A stretch of DNA of 64,000 bases from Microvirga guangxiensis. Lineage in GTDB: Bacteria > Pseudomonadota > Alphaproteobacteria > Rhizobiales > Beijerinckiaceae. The stretch lies in contig NZ_FMVJ01000003.1 of NCBI RefSeq assembly GCF_900102135.1, positions 550,792-614,791 on the forward strand, written 5' to 3'. Shown in pieces: positions 29,071-39,083 of this stretch. The notes beneath the pieces were generated by a model. The model saw only the letters and a program-made list of their open reading frames with translations. It did not search any database and was not told the origin of the DNA. How positions within the stretch are numbered: the stretch's first letter is position 1; every line of letters begins with the position of its first letter. The position numbers and the translations under genes were made by a program.

Positions 29071-29527
29071 GCGGGAAAGTCTCTTTGGCCCGATGAAGGG
29101 CCCATGGGTCCGCGAGGCGTTGATCGCCGATCAAGCAGGCGGCCTGAAGAAGGAAAAGGTTCGGGCGCGTGGCTGCGCTTGCAAGGGCGCTACGGCGGAG
29201 CGTTTCGCGAGATCAAAGCAGAGGAGCCATCATGAGCCATGGGTCCTCATAGCAGCATTATGCGACCTTGCAACAGATCGAATGCGGGAGGGGCCGTCTC
29301 AGACACATGCTCCAGGCTCGAATACCCATCCTGTGTCAGCGCCCCAAGGTTTCCGGAGCGTTAGGAGGCCTGGAGGCTGCGATGGCAGAAACGCAGGCAA
29401 TACGGGATGCTAGACTCTGCCCGAGAAAAGATCCCTGCAAGGAAAATTGCGGATCGTCTGTACGGTGCGTGACGGAAGAGACAAGCGCGGGTCTGTGAGG
29501 ACCCGCGCTTCCTTAAGAGACAGTGGT
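29071..29527. other. Intergenic region upstream of the SulP gene
   Basis: About 450 bases without a credible gene. It contains the SulP promoter and, at its right end, the hairpin at 29483-29510. Confidence 0.4.
29483..29510 (-). terminator. Stem-loop after the duplicated exported protein gene
   Basis: AAGCGCGGGTC pairs with GACCCGCGCTT around TGTGAG, about 18 bases after the stop. Confidence 0.6.
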
Positions 29528-29932
29528 TTAACGGGCGCACTCGACAGGAACGCGCTCGCTCGTGCCCTGAACAAGCACGGTGCGGCAGGGAACGCCGTTG
29601 ATGATGCGGATTTCATGCGGAGCGGCAGTTGGGAACGCGGAGGTCGGCGTGCCGGAAATGGCGCCACCTGCGGGCGGACCCATGAGAATGCTGCCGGTCG
29701 AGGTGGGATCCATGCCGACCATGCCGGTCGGAGCGGCGCACTGCACCGGAACGCGGGCTCCGCTCTCGCGGTCGAGAACAGTGCGGCAAGGAATGCCGTT
29801 CACCGTACGAATCTCATGCGGCGCAGCATTCGGGAAGGGAGAGTTCGGGGTGCCGCTGACCTGAGCCTGCGCAATACCGAAAGTGCCAAGCATCAGAAGG
29901 CCAGTACCGGCAATCATCGAAAGAGTCTTCAC
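29528..29932 (-). CDS. Small exported protein with an internal tandem duplication
   Basis: A 134-residue secreted protein with a signal peptide ending near 23 (GIAQAQ). The mature part is two copies of a unit of about 40 residues (26-65 and 93-132). Each runs SGTPxSxFPxAAPHEIRxxNG, then PCRTV and RVPV(Q/E)C. Each unit has two Cys (49/65 and 116/132), so each may fold as a disulfide-closed hairpin. A linker of about 27 residues rich in Gly, Pro and Met joins them. I do not recognise the family. Confidence 0.7.
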   Translation of the reverse strand: MKTLSMIAGTGLLMLGTFGIAQAQVSGTPNSPFPNAAPHEIRTVNGIPCRTVLDRESGARVPVQCAAPTGMVGMDPTSTGSILMGPPAGGAISGTPTSAFPTAAPHEIRIINGVPCRTVLVQGTSERVPVECAR

Positions 29933-30144
29933 AGGAACCTCCTAGGTTGATGGGAATATGAACCGCTTTTCACGGACCGGAGGTTTAACGCCTATCGAGA
30001 GGATGGTTTCCTGCGTCAAAATAAAACTTCTGTCCGCCAAAGACGAAGACTGACGGAACATCTGGATATGTCACGGACTTGTGAGGGCAAAGGCCAAGAT
30101 ACTTATAAACTGCCAAGCAGGACTGAAGGAAAATGGCGCTTTCT

Positions 30145-31236
30145 TCAGCGACCCTGCTCAAGAATGCGCGAGATAACCTTTGCCGTGTAATCCACCATCG
30201 GCACGATGCGGGCGTAGTTCAAACGTGTCGGGCCAATCACGCCCAGAACGCCGACGATCTTCTGGCTGCCGTCCCGGAAAGGAGCTGCGATCATCGACGA
30301 GCCAGAGAGCGAGAATAGCTTGTTCTCCGAACCGATGAAGATGCGCACGCCTTCGCCGCCTTCCGCGCGGCTGAGCAGATCGATCACGTCGGTCTGCGTT
30401 TCGAGATCGGAGAACAGCAGGCGGATGCGCTCGAGGTCGTCGGCCGCCTTCAGGTCGTCGAGAAGATTTGCCTGGCCGCGCACGATGAGCTGGCGCGATT
30501 CCGCCGGGCCTACGGTGGTGGCGAGCCCCGCTTCCACGAGCTTGGCGGTGAGCGTGTCGAGCTCGCGCTCCATGTCCCCGCGCCGCGTTTCGATCTCCTG
30601 CTTGAGGTCGCCGAGCGTCTTTCCCTGAATGCGGGCATTGAGGAAGTTGCCAGCCTCCATCAATGCACCGGCAGGCAGACCCGCGGGCAGATCGAGAAGC
30701 CGGTTCTCGACCGAGCCGTCCTCGGACACCAGCACTACGAGGGCGCGGGTGGGATCGAGGCGAACGAACTCGATATGCTTCAGGCGTGCATTCGATTTCG
30801 ACGTCACCACCACGCCCGCGCCGCGCGAGACGCCCGACAGCAGCGCCGAGGCTTCGGCGAGCGCCGTTTCCATGGTGTGTCCGCTGGCGGCCGCCCGCAT
30901 CTGCGCCTCGATCCGCGTCCGCTCGTCGGCGGTCACGTCTCCGATCTCCATCATGGCGTCGACGAAGAAGCGCAGGCCGATTTCCGTCGGCAGGCGTCCG
31001 GCGCTGGTATGAGGCGCGAAGATCAAGCCCGCCGCTTCCAGATCCGCCATCACGTTGCGGATCGAGGCCGGGGAGAGCGTCATCGGCAGGATGCGGGAGA
31101 GATGACGCGAGCCGACGGGCTCGCCGGTCATGAGATAGCTCTCGACGATCTGGCGGAAGATTTCGCGGGAACGGTCGTTCAGTTCCGCGATGGCGCGGAC
31201 GTCCGACAGGTTCGAGAAAGAGCCGGTTGCGTGCAT
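30145..31236 (-). CDS. hrcA: Heat-inducible transcription repressor HrcA
   Basis: A 363-residue repressor that binds CIRCE elements upstream of chaperonin genes. The winged helix occupies the first 90 residues ([39 protein letters not shown]). The ligand-binding, GAF-like part includes [16 protein letters not shown] and the family ending [16 protein letters not shown] segment ([19 protein letters not shown]). It diverges from rph. grpE and dnaKJ lie 16-28 kb away rather than adjacent. Confidence 0.95.
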   Translation of the reverse strand: MHATGSFSNLSDVRAIAELNDRSREIFRQIVESYLMTGEPVGSRHLSRILPMTLSPASIRNVMADLEAAGLIFAPHTSAGRLPTEIGLRFFVDAMMEIGDVTADERTRIEAQMRAAASGHTMETALAEASALLSGVSRGAGVVVTSKSNARLKHIEFVRLDPTRALVVLVSEDGSVENRLLDLPAGLPAGALMEAGNFLNARIQGKTLGDLKQEIETRRGDMERELDTLTAKLVEAGLATTVGPAESRQLIVRGQANLLDDLKAADDLERIRLLFSDLETQTDVIDLLSRAEGGEGVRIFIGSENKLFSLSGSSMIAAPFRDGSQKIVGVLGVIGPTRLNYARIVPMVDYTAKVISRILEQGR

Positions 31237-31295
31237 GGAAGGGTTCTACGCTTTCACAATTCCACCCTGCAAGTCAGCATTATGTGCGGATGAAA

Positions 31296-31334
31296 AGCCC
31301 TTTAGGCAAGGCTTGAGCTTGCCTAAAGGGCTTC
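31296..31334. promoter_or_regulatory. Perfect 16-bp inverted repeat between hrcA and rph
   Basis: AAGCCCTTTAGGCAAG and its exact complement flank the 7-base loop GCTTGAG. The element sits 60 bases before the hrcA start and 47 before the rph start. It is too long for a simple operator and lacks a T run, and it is not the CIRCE sequence. It could be an operator, a transcript hairpin, or a mobile-repeat relic. Confidence 0.6.
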
Positions 31335-31380
31335 GTGGCCCCAAACAGGCTCCCAGACAAGCCTTATGGAGAACTCGATC

Positions 31381-32094
31381 ATGCGACCTTCCAACCGCGC
31401 CCCCGACGAACTGCGTCCCGTTACCCTGGAGCGAGGTGTCGCGCGCTATGCGGAAGGCTCCTGCCTCGTGTCCTTCGGCAATACGAGGGTTCTCTGCACG
31501 GCTTCGCTTGAGGAAAAAGGGCCGCCGTGGCTGCGCGGCACCGGCAAGGGCTGGGTGACGGCGGAATATTCCATGCTGCCCCGCGCCACCCATGAGCGCA
31601 CCCGCCGCGAGGTCAATTCCGGCAAGCCTTCCGGCCGCACGCAGGAGATCCAGCGCCTCATCGGCCGCTCGCTCCGCGCCGTCGTCAACCTGCCCGCCAT
31701 CGGCGAGCGCCAGATCGTGCTCGATTGCGATGTCATCCAGGCGGATGGCGGCACCCGCACGGCGTCCATCACGGGCGCATGGGTCGCCCTGCACGAGTGC
31801 TTCACCTGGATGCAGGGCCGCTCGATCATCTCCATCAACCCGCTGCGCGAGCCGGTGGCCGCCATTTCCTGCGGCATCTATCAAGGGCAGCCTGTGCTCG
31901 ATCTCGATTATGCGGAGGATTCCGCCGCCGAGACGGATGCGAATTTCGTCATCACCGGTTCCGGCGGCATCGTTGAAGTGCAGGGCACGGCGGAAGGAAA
32001 ACCCTTCTCCGAAGAGGAATTCCTGAGCCTGCTTCGTCTCGCCAAGGCAGGCGTGGCGCAGCTCGTGGATCTGCAGAAGAAGGCGGTGGCCTGA
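31381..32094 (+). CDS. rph: Ribonuclease PH
   Basis: A 237-residue phosphorolytic exoribonuclease that trims tRNA 3' ends. Start at ATG 31381 ([19 protein letters not shown]), which has GGAG 8 bases upstream. Family marks include [29 protein letters not shown], the phosphate-binding [17 protein letters not shown], and the catalytic-type [16 protein letters not shown]. Its stop overlaps the start of rdgB by one base. Confidence 0.97.
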   Translation: MRPSNRAPDELRPVTLERGVARYAEGSCLVSFGNTRVLCTASLEEKGPPWLRGTGKGWVTAEYSMLPRATHERTRREVNSGKPSGRTQEIQRLIGRSLRAVVNLPAIGERQIVLDCDVIQADGGTRTASITGAWVALHECFTWMQGRSIISINPLREPVAAISCGIYQGQPVLDLDYAEDSAAETDANFVITGSGGIVEVQGTAEGKPFSEEEFLSLLRLAKAGVAQLVDLQKKAVA

Positions 32095-32732
32095 TGCTGC
32101 ACCGTGCTTTGACAGGCAAGGTCGTCATTGCCACCCACAACGCGGGCAAGCTGCGCGAGATGCAGGAGCTCCTCGCACCCTTCGGCATCGAGGCCGTGTC
32201 TGCGGGCGAACTCGGCCTGCCGGTGCCCGACGAGACGGGACACATGTTCGCGGAGAACGCTGCGATCAAGGCGCACGCCGCCGCGAAGGCAACAGGCCTG
32301 CCGGCGCTTTCGGACGATTCCGGCCTTTGCGTTCATGCGCTCGATGGTGCGCCGGGCCTGTTCACGGCGGATTGGGCCGGTCCCAACAAGGATTTCCACG
32401 CCGCCATGGAGCGCGTGCATCGTGAGATGAAGAAGCGCGAAGCGACCGACAAGAGCGCGCATTTCGTCTCCGCCCTCGTCATCGCCTGGCCGGATGGGCA
32501 TGAGGAATTGTTCGAAGGCCGCGTGTTCGGGCAGGCCGTTTGGCCGCCACGCGGCGAGAAGGGTTTCGGCTACGATCCCATGTTCCAGCCGGACGGTTTC
32601 ACGCAGACCTTCGGCGAGCTGTCATCGGAAGAGAAGCATGGCATCGACTGGTCGAAGCCGGAGCCCGAAGGGCTCTCTCACCGCGCACGCGCTTTCGTGA
32701 GGCTCGCGGCGGGATGCTTGAACAGGGTCTGA
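32094..32732 (+). CDS. rdgB: dITP/XTP pyrophosphatase RdgB (housekeeping HAM1)
   Basis: A 212-residue enzyme that removes dITP, ITP and XTP from the nucleotide pool. All canonical motifs are present: [11 protein letters not shown] near the start, [18 protein letters not shown] with the catalytic Asp, [10 protein letters not shown], and LSHRARAF at the end. It forms an operon with rph. It serves here as an internal reference against which the HAM1-like protein at 7.4 kb can be seen to lack the catalytic and base-contact residues. Confidence 0.96.
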   Translation: MLHRALTGKVVIATHNAGKLREMQELLAPFGIEAVSAGELGLPVPDETGHMFAENAAIKAHAAAKATGLPALSDDSGLCVHALDGAPGLFTADWAGPNKDFHAAMERVHREMKKREATDKSAHFVSALVIAWPDGHEELFEGRVFGQAVWPPRGEKGFGYDPMFQPDGFTQTFGELSSEEKHGIDWSKPEPEGLSHRARAFVRLAAGCLNRV

Positions 32733-32755
32733 GCCCCTGTTCGTTTCATGAAAAG

Positions 32756-32781
32756 AAGAAGCGCCCCGTAGGGCGCTTCTT
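32756..32781. terminator. Rho-independent terminator after rdgB
   Basis: AAGAAGCGCCC-CGTA-GGGCGCTTCTT followed by TTGTTTT. It lies between rdgB and the convergent DUF2852 gene and can serve both. Confidence 0.88.
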
Positions 32782-32793
32782 TTGTTTTCAGGG

Positions 32794-33270
32794 TTAAGCG
32801 TTCGTCGGGCCGTTGCCGCGGCGCTTCGCCATGAAGGCGTCGAACTCCTCGCGGTCCTTGGCGCGCTTCAGCTCTTCCACGAAGTTGCGGAATTCGCGGG
32901 CTTCTTCGTCGAGCTTGCGGCGCTCTTCCTCGAGACGCTCCAGCTCGCTGCGGCGGTAATCGTCGAAGGCCGCATTGCCGGTGCTGGCATAGCCGAAGCC
33001 TGCAGCAGGACGGCGCGACCCGAAGAGGTCCTCAGATGCGCGCCCAACGGTGTCGCGGAAGAAGGCCTTCGCCTCGTCGTATTTCGGATATCCACACATT
33101 TTCCACACCAGGTAGGCCAGCGCGAGCGGCCAAGCAAAGATGAAGCCAAGGATGATGACGGCGATCTCCAAACCGCGTCGGGGGGAGCGCCCGCAGCGAC
33201 GGTGAGCGCCGGTGTTCCAAGGTCCCCCATGAGGGCCCTGGTTCCAGGCGGTTGAAGCAGAGTCAGACAT
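32794..33270 (-). CDS. DUF2852 membrane protein
   Basis: A 158-residue protein with one hydrophobic helix near 34-55 (IAVIILGFIFAWPLALAYLVW) and a long charged, probably coiled-coil C-terminal part (ELERLEEERRKLDEEARE). This matches DUF2852, a family confined mainly to alphaproteobacteria; function unknown. A Gly/His-rich start precedes the membrane helix. Confidence 0.85.
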   Translation of the reverse strand: MSDSASTAWNQGPHGGPWNTGAHRRCGRSPRRGLEIAVIILGFIFAWPLALAYLVWKMCGYPKYDEAKAFFRDTVGRASEDLFGSRRPAAGFGYASTGNAAFDDYRRSELERLEEERRKLDEEAREFRNFVEELKRAKDREEFDAFMAKRRGNGPTNA

Positions 33271-33392
33271 CGGTGGTTCTCTCTATGTTAATGCTAACAA
33301 CATTAACATGCGGATCGATTTTGGCGCTTTCAAGAGTGGGCTTGGCAATTTTTTGAGGGTTTGAAAGGCCGAGCTTCCGTCAGGGCAGGAAC

Positions 33393-34073
33393 TCAGAGGC
33401 CGGCGCTGTCCGGCTTGTCCTTCAGGGCACCATGGACGAGCGCCAGGACGCCGGCGCGCAGCAGCTCGTATTTGTCGGGCAGGCCCGGGCCCTTCGGAAG
33501 CTGGCCCGCGGCATCCAGGGTGGCGATGCCGTGGGAGAGGGCCCATACCCCAAGGGCGATGAAGCGAACGTCCACGTTCTGGAACCCTTCGGGATAGGTC
33601 CTGGTCAGGGCCTCCACCAGATAATCGAAGGCCGTGTTCGGCCGTTCGGCGTCGCCCCCGCCTTTGCCGGGCGAACTCTTGCCCCAGGGGCCGCAGCTTT
33701 CGGCTTCGGCCGTCGGCCTGGCGGAGAACATGGCGGCATAGAAGCCCGGTTCCTGCTCGGCAAAGTCCAGATAGGCCTCCCCCATGCGGGTGAAGCGCTC
33801 CCGGGGGGAGCCTTCCGTCTGAAGCGCCCGGCCAAGGCGCTTCGCGAGTTCGTCGAAGCCCCGGAAGGCGACCTCGGCCACCAGGGCGTCCCGGCCGCGG
33901 AAATGGCGATAGAGCGCCGCGGGCGTGACGCCTACGAGCTTGGCGGCATCGGCCAGGGTGAAGCCGCCAAGGCCGCGCTCGGCAATGAAGCGCTGCGCCG
34001 CTTCGATCAGCGCCTCCTTCAGATTGCCGTGGTGATAGCCCTGCCGGTCGAACGGGCCGCGCCAATGCCGCAT
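33393..34073 (-). CDS. TetR/AcrR-family regulator
   Basis: A 226-residue repressor-type regulator. The N-terminal helix-turn-helix is clear (LADAAKLVGVTPAALYRHFRGRDALVAEV, about 37-65). The C-terminal ligand-binding part resembles the WHG-type domain (ALGVWALSHGIATL). Start ATG 34073 follows TAGGAG. No obvious target lies beside it; it diverges from hemW. Confidence 0.88.
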   Translation of the reverse strand: MRHWRGPFDRQGYHHGNLKEALIEAAQRFIAERGLGGFTLADAAKLVGVTPAALYRHFRGRDALVAEVAFRGFDELAKRLGRALQTEGSPRERFTRMGEAYLDFAEQEPGFYAAMFSARPTAEAESCGPWGKSSPGKGGGDAERPNTAFDYLVEALTRTYPEGFQNVDVRFIALGVWALSHGIATLDAAGQLPKGPGLPDKYELLRAGVLALVHGALKDKPDSAGL

Positions 34074-34245
34074 GATGGCTCCTATGAACTCTCTGCCGCG
34101 ATCTTAGGTCCCTCCTTCGGGAGAGGCTAGGGCGCAGATGTCATGAGGGGTGAACAACCATTGCAGGGAGAGGTTCAGACAAAAATGATTCGGTGCGGCA
34201 AGGGCTGATCGTGACGTTGGCCGCGAGACCTGCCATATACGGCCC

Positions 34246-35406
34246 ATGATCGATCATCCGACGCGCGATGTGGGCTTTGGCGTATACGTCCATTGGCCCT
34301 TCTGCGCCTCCAAGTGCCCCTATTGCGACTTCAACAGCCATGTCCGCCACCAGCCGGTGGACCAGGAGCGGTTTCTCAGTGCCTTCAAGCGCGAGATCGC
34401 GCATACGGCGTCGCGCATTCCGGGACGGACGGTCACCAGCATCTTTTTCGGGGGCGGCACGCCCTCGCTCATGAAGCCGGAAACGGTGGGCGCGATTCTC
34501 GATGCCATCGGGGGGGCATGGGGTATCGACGCCAACGCGGAAGTGACGCTGGAGGCCAATCCCACCAGCGTGGAAGCCGAGCGCTTTCGCGGCTATCGCA
34601 GCGCCGGCATCAACCGCGTGTCGATGGGCGTGCAGGCGCTCAACGATGCTGACCTGAAGCGCCTGGGCCGCATGCATTCGGTCGAGGAGGCGCTTGCTGC
34701 GGTGAAGGTCGCGGGCTCGATCTTCGACCGCTATTCTTTCGACTTGATCTATGCCCGCCCCGGTCACACGCCGGAGGCCTGGGCCGCCGAGCTTGAGCAG
34801 GCCATCGGTTATGCGGTCGAGCATCTTTCGCTCTACCAGCTCACCATCGAGCCCGGCACATGGTTCCAGCGCCTGTTCGATGCGGGCAAGATCACGGTGC
34901 CCGACGAGGAGACGGGGCGCGCGCTCTACGACATCACGCAGGAAACCTGCGAGAAGCATGGAATGCCCGCCTACGAGATTTCCAACCACGCGAGGCCCGG
35001 CGCGGAATCGCGGCACAACCTGCTCTACTGGCGCTACGGCGAATATGCGGGCATCGGCCCCGGCGCGCATGGACGCCTGGTGACAGGCAATGCACGGCTT
35101 GCGACATCGACCGAAAAGCATCCCGAGACATGGCTCGAGCATGTGGAGCGCGAAGGTCATGGCGTGATCGAGGAAGAGGTGCTCACCTCCGAGGCCGAGG
35201 GCGATGAATTCCTCCTCATGGGCCTTCGCTTGAAGGAAGGCGTCGACGCGCGCCGCTACGAGGCGTTTACGGGAAAGCCGCTCAACCAGCGTGGTTTGCG
35301 CATCATGCAGGAAGAGGACCTCATCCGCGTGGACGGCTCTCGTCTTGTCGTGACGGAGAAGGGCTTTCCGGTGCTCAACGCGGTGATCGCGGAACTGGCG
35401 GCTTAA
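34246..35406 (+). CDS. hemW: Radical SAM heme chaperone HemW
   Basis: A 386-residue radical SAM protein. The iron-sulfur motif is CASKCPYC near residues 23-30. GGGTPSL, the HemW-type SMGVQ, and the C-terminal HemN_C domain (MGLRLKEGVD) are visible. It resembles oxygen-independent coproporphyrinogen oxidase HemN but has the shorter N-terminus of HemW, which inserts heme into respiratory enzymes. It follows rdgB in many relatives; here two genes lie between. Confidence 0.93.
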   Translation: MIDHPTRDVGFGVYVHWPFCASKCPYCDFNSHVRHQPVDQERFLSAFKREIAHTASRIPGRTVTSIFFGGGTPSLMKPETVGAILDAIGGAWGIDANAEVTLEANPTSVEAERFRGYRSAGINRVSMGVQALNDADLKRLGRMHSVEEALAAVKVAGSIFDRYSFDLIYARPGHTPEAWAAELEQAIGYAVEHLSLYQLTIEPGTWFQRLFDAGKITVPDEETGRALYDITQETCEKHGMPAYEISNHARPGAESRHNLLYWRYGEYAGIGPGAHGRLVTGNARLATSTEKHPETWLEHVEREGHGVIEEEVLTSEAEGDEFLLMGLRLKEGVDARRYEAFTGKPLNQRGLRIMQEEDLIRVDGSRLVVTEKGFPVLNAVIAELAA

Positions 35407-35415
35407 ACAACAGTG

Positions 35416-35508
35416 GTCATCCCGGACGAAGCGTAGCGAACATCCGGGATCGCAAGATGATTTATTCTGCAGGCAATCCCGGGTTCCGCTGCGCAGCCCC
35501 GGGATGAC
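35416..35508. repeat. REP-like palindromic repeat
   Basis: GTCATCCCGG at the left and CCGGGATGAC at the right enclose two shorter hairpins (ATCCCGG..CCGGGAT and AATCCCGGG..CCCCGGGAT). It fills the gap between the convergent hemW and gshB genes. This GTCATCCCGG type is widespread in alphaproteobacteria. A degenerate relative lies inside the composite repeat near 61.84-61.93 kb. Confidence 0.75.
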
Positions 35509-35526
35509 GCAGGCCTGAGCAGGCTA

Positions 35527-36474
35527 TCAAACCCGCTTCACCTTGCTCTCGATCGCATCCCACACATCCACAGCAAGGTCCGGTCCGCCGAGGCGCTTGA
35601 TGGCGCGGATGCCGGTGGGGGCCGTGACGTTGATCTCGGTGAGGTTGCCGTCGATCACGTCGATGCCGACGAGGATGAGGCCCATGCGCTTGAGATCGGG
35701 GCCGATGGTTTCGCAGATCTCGCGCTCGCGCGGCGTGAGATCGGTGGGCTTTGCAGCGCCGCCGCGCACCATGTTGGAGCGGATGTCGTTGGCTGCCGGA
35801 ACGCGGTTGATCGCACCCGCCGCTTCACCGTCGATGAGGATGATGCGCTTGTCGCCTTCCGTGATCTTCGGCAGGAAGCGCTGGATCACCCAGGGCTCGC
35901 GGAACAGGTTTGCGAAGAGATCGTAGAGCGAGCCGAAATTCGGATCCTCGCGTCCGACCTTGAACACGCTCGCGCCGCCATGGCCGTAGAGCGGCTTCAT
36001 CACCACATCGCCGTGCTCGCGGCGAAACTCCTCGATCTCCGCCTTGTCGCGCGAAATCAGAGTCGGCGGCATGAGGTGGGGGAACTGCGTGACGAAGATC
36101 TTCTCCGGCGCATTGCGCACATGCATCGGATCGTTCACCACGAGAGTCTTGGGGTGGATGCGCTCCAGGAAATGCGTGGCGGTGATGTACGCGAGATCGA
36201 AGGGCGGATCCTGGCGCATGAGCACCACGTCCACGGTTGAAAGGTCGACGCGCTCCTGCGCGCCGAACGTGAAGTGGTTGCCCTCTTCGTCACGCACTTC
36301 GATGGGATCGGCCATCGCAATCACCGTGCCGTCGCGAAGGGACAGGCGGTCGGGGGTGTAGTGAAGAATGTGATGCCCGCGCCGTTGCGCCTCGAGCAGT
36401 AGCGCAAAGCCCGTATCGCCTGCGATCTTGATGCTGTTGATGTGATCCATCTGGATCGCAACGGTGAGGCTCAT
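35527..36474 (-). CDS. gshB: Glutathione synthetase
   Basis: A 315-residue ATP-grasp ligase that joins gamma-glutamylcysteine and glycine. Marks: [20 protein letters not shown] at the start, DPPFDLAYI, the ATP-grasp [19 protein letters not shown], and [12 protein letters not shown] near the end. Start ATG 36474 follows AGGAGGA. In many Hyphomicrobiales gshB directly follows rsmI-yraN. Here a lipid kinase, DUF1127 and LysR genes lie between them. Confidence 0.96.
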   Translation of the reverse strand: MSLTVAIQMDHINSIKIAGDTGFALLLEAQRRGHHILHYTPDRLSLRDGTVIAMADPIEVRDEEGNHFTFGAQERVDLSTVDVVLMRQDPPFDLAYITATHFLERIHPKTLVVNDPMHVRNAPEKIFVTQFPHLMPPTLISRDKAEIEEFRREHGDVVMKPLYGHGGASVFKVGREDPNFGSLYDLFANLFREPWVIQRFLPKITEGDKRIILIDGEAAGAINRVPAANDIRSNMVRGGAAKPTDLTPREREICETIGPDLKRMGLILVGIDVIDGNLTEINVTAPTGIRAIKRLGGPDLAVDVWDAIESKVKRV

Positions 36475-36640
36475 CGATCTTCCTCCTGAGGATGCGGGTT
36501 TATTGGGCTGTTTCCTGGAGAAGGCAACTCTCGGAGGCCCCGAATGAACGAAAAAGCTGGCACGGTGTTATTGAATAGCTCCGCTTCAGGTTTCCCCGAC
36601 CCCCTTGCGGAAAAACCCAAGCTTCCACATCTGATTGGTC

Positions 36641-37510
36641 ATGTCACGCCGCGCCCTCCTCATCGTCAACGCCAAGAGCCGCAGCGGCGCAGCCCAGGTC
36701 CAGGCCGCCAAAGATGCCCTCATATCGCATGGCATCGAGCCTGTTCATGTGGAGTGCGGCCGGCGGGAGGATCTTTCCCCCCTCATCGTGAAGCATCGCG
36801 ACGGCGTGGATTGCGCCGTGGTCGGGGGAGGAGACGGAACCTTGAACGCGGCCGCTCTCGGCGTCATCGAAGCCGGGCTGCCGCTCGGCATCCTGCCGCT
36901 CGGAACCGCGAACGACCTGGCGCGGACGCTGGACATCCCCTTCGATCTCGATGGGGCGGCACAGGTCATCGCCGATGGGCATACACGCAAGATCGATCTG
37001 GGCCTTGTGAATGGGCAACCCTTCTTCAACGTGGCGAGCCTGGGGCTCTCGGCGGAGCTGGCGCAGAAGCTGACACGAAACATCAAGCGCCGTTTCGGAC
37101 GGCTTGGTTATGCGCTCGTCGCCATGAATGTCCTGGCGCATGCCAAGCCTTTTCGCGCCACCATCGAGAGCGAGGAGGGGACCGTGCGCGTGAGAACCCT
37201 GCAGATCGCGGTGGGCAACGGGCGCTTCTATGGCGGCGGCAACGCCGTGGAGAAGGATGCCGCCATCGACGACCAGCATCTCGATCTCTACAGCCTGGAG
37301 TTCGAGCGCGCATGGAAGCTCGCTCTCATGGCGCGCTCGTTCCGTTATGGCGAACACGGAGCCTGGAGCGAAGTGCGGGCGATCCGGGCAAAGGAATTCG
37401 ACATACGCACGAGGCGCCCCAGGTCCATCAATGCGGATGGCGAGATCGTGACCCACACGCCCGCGCATTTCTCAATCAGGCCCTGCGCGGTGACGGTGTT
37501 TGCGCCTTAG
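36641..37510 (+). CDS. YegS-like lipid kinase (diacylglycerol kinase catalytic domain)
   Basis: A 289-residue kinase of the DAGK_cat family. The nucleotide motif GGGDGTLNAA lies near 64-73, with LPLGTANDLAR after it, and the C-terminal beta-sandwich includes GNGRFYGGGNAVEKDA. Start at ATG 36641. Members phosphorylate diacylglycerol, phosphatidylglycerol or sphingoid lipids; which applies is unknown. The stop is just before the convergent DUF1127 gene. Confidence 0.88.
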   Translation: MSRRALLIVNAKSRSGAAQVQAAKDALISHGIEPVHVECGRREDLSPLIVKHRDGVDCAVVGGGDGTLNAAALGVIEAGLPLGILPLGTANDLARTLDIPFDLDGAAQVIADGHTRKIDLGLVNGQPFFNVASLGLSAELAQKLTRNIKRRFGRLGYALVAMNVLAHAKPFRATIESEEGTVRVRTLQIAVGNGRFYGGGNAVEKDAAIDDQHLDLYSLEFERAWKLALMARSFRYGEHGAWSEVRAIRAKEFDIRTRRPRSINADGEIVTHTPAHFSIRPCAVTVFAP

Positions 37511-37529
37511 CGCAGCTCGCTCCATCGCC

Positions 37530-37733
37530 TCAGCAGCGCCCATGGCGGATGGCATCCTCGATGTTGCCGGGCCCAATGCCGATATCGTGGAGCGTGGCCT
37601 CGTCCAGGGCTGCCACCTCCTTCATCGCGCGACGGATGCGGATCTCCCGCAGCACGGCCGAGAAGACGCTTCTGAGGCCGGAGGTCGGGCGGGTTTCGAA
37701 GGTGTCCTGGCGGGTGGTCGAAAGGGCTGACAT
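37530..37733 (-). CDS. DUF1127 small protein
   Basis: A 67-residue protein; start at ATG 37733 after AAGGAG. The C-terminal half has the DUF1127 pattern (ALDEATLHDIGIGPGNIEDAI). Members are short, Arg-rich, and known in related bacteria to affect RNA turnover and phosphate or stress responses. It is divergent from the LysR gene, which may control it. Confidence 0.85.
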   Translation of the reverse strand: MSALSTTRQDTFETRPTSGLRSVFSAVLREIRIRRAMKEVAALDEATLHDIGIGPGNIEDAIRHGRC

Positions 37734-37836
37734 AGCGCTCTCCTTGAGTTGGTAAGGAGAGTATGGGATTGCCCCTTGCATAAGTGAAACGAATGTTCAT
37801 TATATCGATGATAATGCTTCGTTATGGGTGGGTCGC

Positions 37837-38709
37837 ATGCCTCACAACCTCGATGTCAGCCTTTTAAGAGCCTTCGTTGCCGTGGTGGATACCGGCGGCA
37901 TGACCGCCGCCTCAGGCATCCTCAACCTCACTCAGGCCGCCGTCAGCCAGCAGATCAAGCGGCTGGAGGAGTTCGTCGGCGAGGACCTGATCGTCCGGGA
38001 CAGGCGGGGCGTAACCCTGACCAGGGCCGGCGAGCGGCTGTTCGGGCGCGCCAAGCGCATGCTCGCCATGAACGACGAAATCTGGACCGAAATGACGACT
38101 CCGGAATTCGAGGGCGAGATCCGCCTCGGGATTCCCAGCGACATCATCACCACCTATCTGCCTGCCTTCCTGAAGGACTTCGCGCGCAATTATCCGCGCG
38201 TGCAGATCTCGCTCAACAGCGGTTCGAGCGCCGAACTCCGCAAGAAGCTCGGGGCCGGGAAAGTCGATGTCGTCATGGCGACTGAGCTTGCCTGCGATGC
38301 CGACGGCGAGAACCTCGTGATGGATCGTCTCGTGTGGGTGGGCGCGCGCGGCGGCGAGGCGGCGTGGAAGCGGCCGCTGCCGGTTTCCATCGGTTGCTCC
38401 GACTGCGCATTTCGACCGCCGATCCGCGATGCGCTGCAGAAGGCGGGCATCGAGTGGCGGCAGGTTTTCGATTCCACCAACACATCCGCGCAGGTGGCGA
38501 CGGTCGCCGCCGATACCGCCGTGATGGCGTGGATGGCGTCCACCGTGCCGGCCAATCTGGAAGTGCTGGGACCCGAGACGGGTCTGCCGCTGCTTCCGCC
38601 CTTCATGGTCAATCTCTACCTGCCGAAAGGCGGCGGCAACCACATCGTGCAGGAAATGGCGCGCATGATCCGCGATGCGGTGCGCGATCCGAGAAAGCTG
38701 GCGGCTTAA
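37837..38709 (+). CDS. LysR-family transcriptional regulator
   Basis: A 290-residue regulator with the N-terminal LysR helix-turn-helix ([34 protein letters not shown]) and a periplasmic-binding-type effector domain. Start at ATG 37837; GTG 37828 is possible. By the usual LysR logic it may regulate the divergent DUF1127 gene. Its stop overlaps that of yraN by four bases. Confidence 0.9.
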   Translation: MPHNLDVSLLRAFVAVVDTGGMTAASGILNLTQAAVSQQIKRLEEFVGEDLIVRDRRGVTLTRAGERLFGRAKRMLAMNDEIWTEMTTPEFEGEIRLGIPSDIITTYLPAFLKDFARNYPRVQISLNSGSSAELRKKLGAGKVDVVMATELACDADGENLVMDRLVWVGARGGEAAWKRPLPVSIGCSDCAFRPPIRDALQKAGIEWRQVFDSTNTSAQVATVAADTAVMAWMASTVPANLEVLGPETGLPLLPPFMVNLYLPKGGGNHIVQEMARMIRDAVRDPRKLAA

Positions 38710-39083
38710 GAAATCTCCAGCTCGAAGGCCGATACGATGTGCTGCGGCCAGCGCTTCGGCGCGATGAACACCGCGTCCGCCCGCCATGTCTTTCCCTGTG
38801 CATGGGGATGCCGCGCAAGCCACGCACGCGCGGCGCGGGAGAATCGCTGGCGCTTGGTCGCCGTGATGGCGGAGAGCGCGTTGTCCATCAATCCGCGCGC
38901 CTTCACCTCGACAAAGGCGATGGTATCCCCGCGTCGCATGATGAGGTCGATCTCACCGCCTGCGGCGGCATAGCGGCGCGCAAGCGGTCGGTAGCCTTTC
39001 GCAATCAGGAACAGCAGCGCGATCCACTCGGCGCGATGTCCGCGTAGGAAAGTGGCGCGCCGCCGTTCGAGTGCTGTCTTCAT
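38706..39083 (-). CDS. yraN: YraN/UPF0102 family putative endonuclease
   Basis: A 125-residue protein with the restriction-endonuclease-like core: [22 protein letters not shown], a PD-(D/E)XK-type pattern. Its start overlaps the rsmI stop (ATGA), the conserved rsmI-yraN pairing. Role in the cell is unclear; a nucleic-acid function is assumed from the fold. Confidence 0.9.
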   Translation of the reverse strand: MKTALERRRATFLRGHRAEWIALLFLIAKGYRPLARRYAAAGGEIDLIMRRGDTIAFVEVKARGLMDNALSAITATKRQRFSRAARAWLARHPHAQGKTWRADAVFIAPKRWPQHIVSAFELEIS

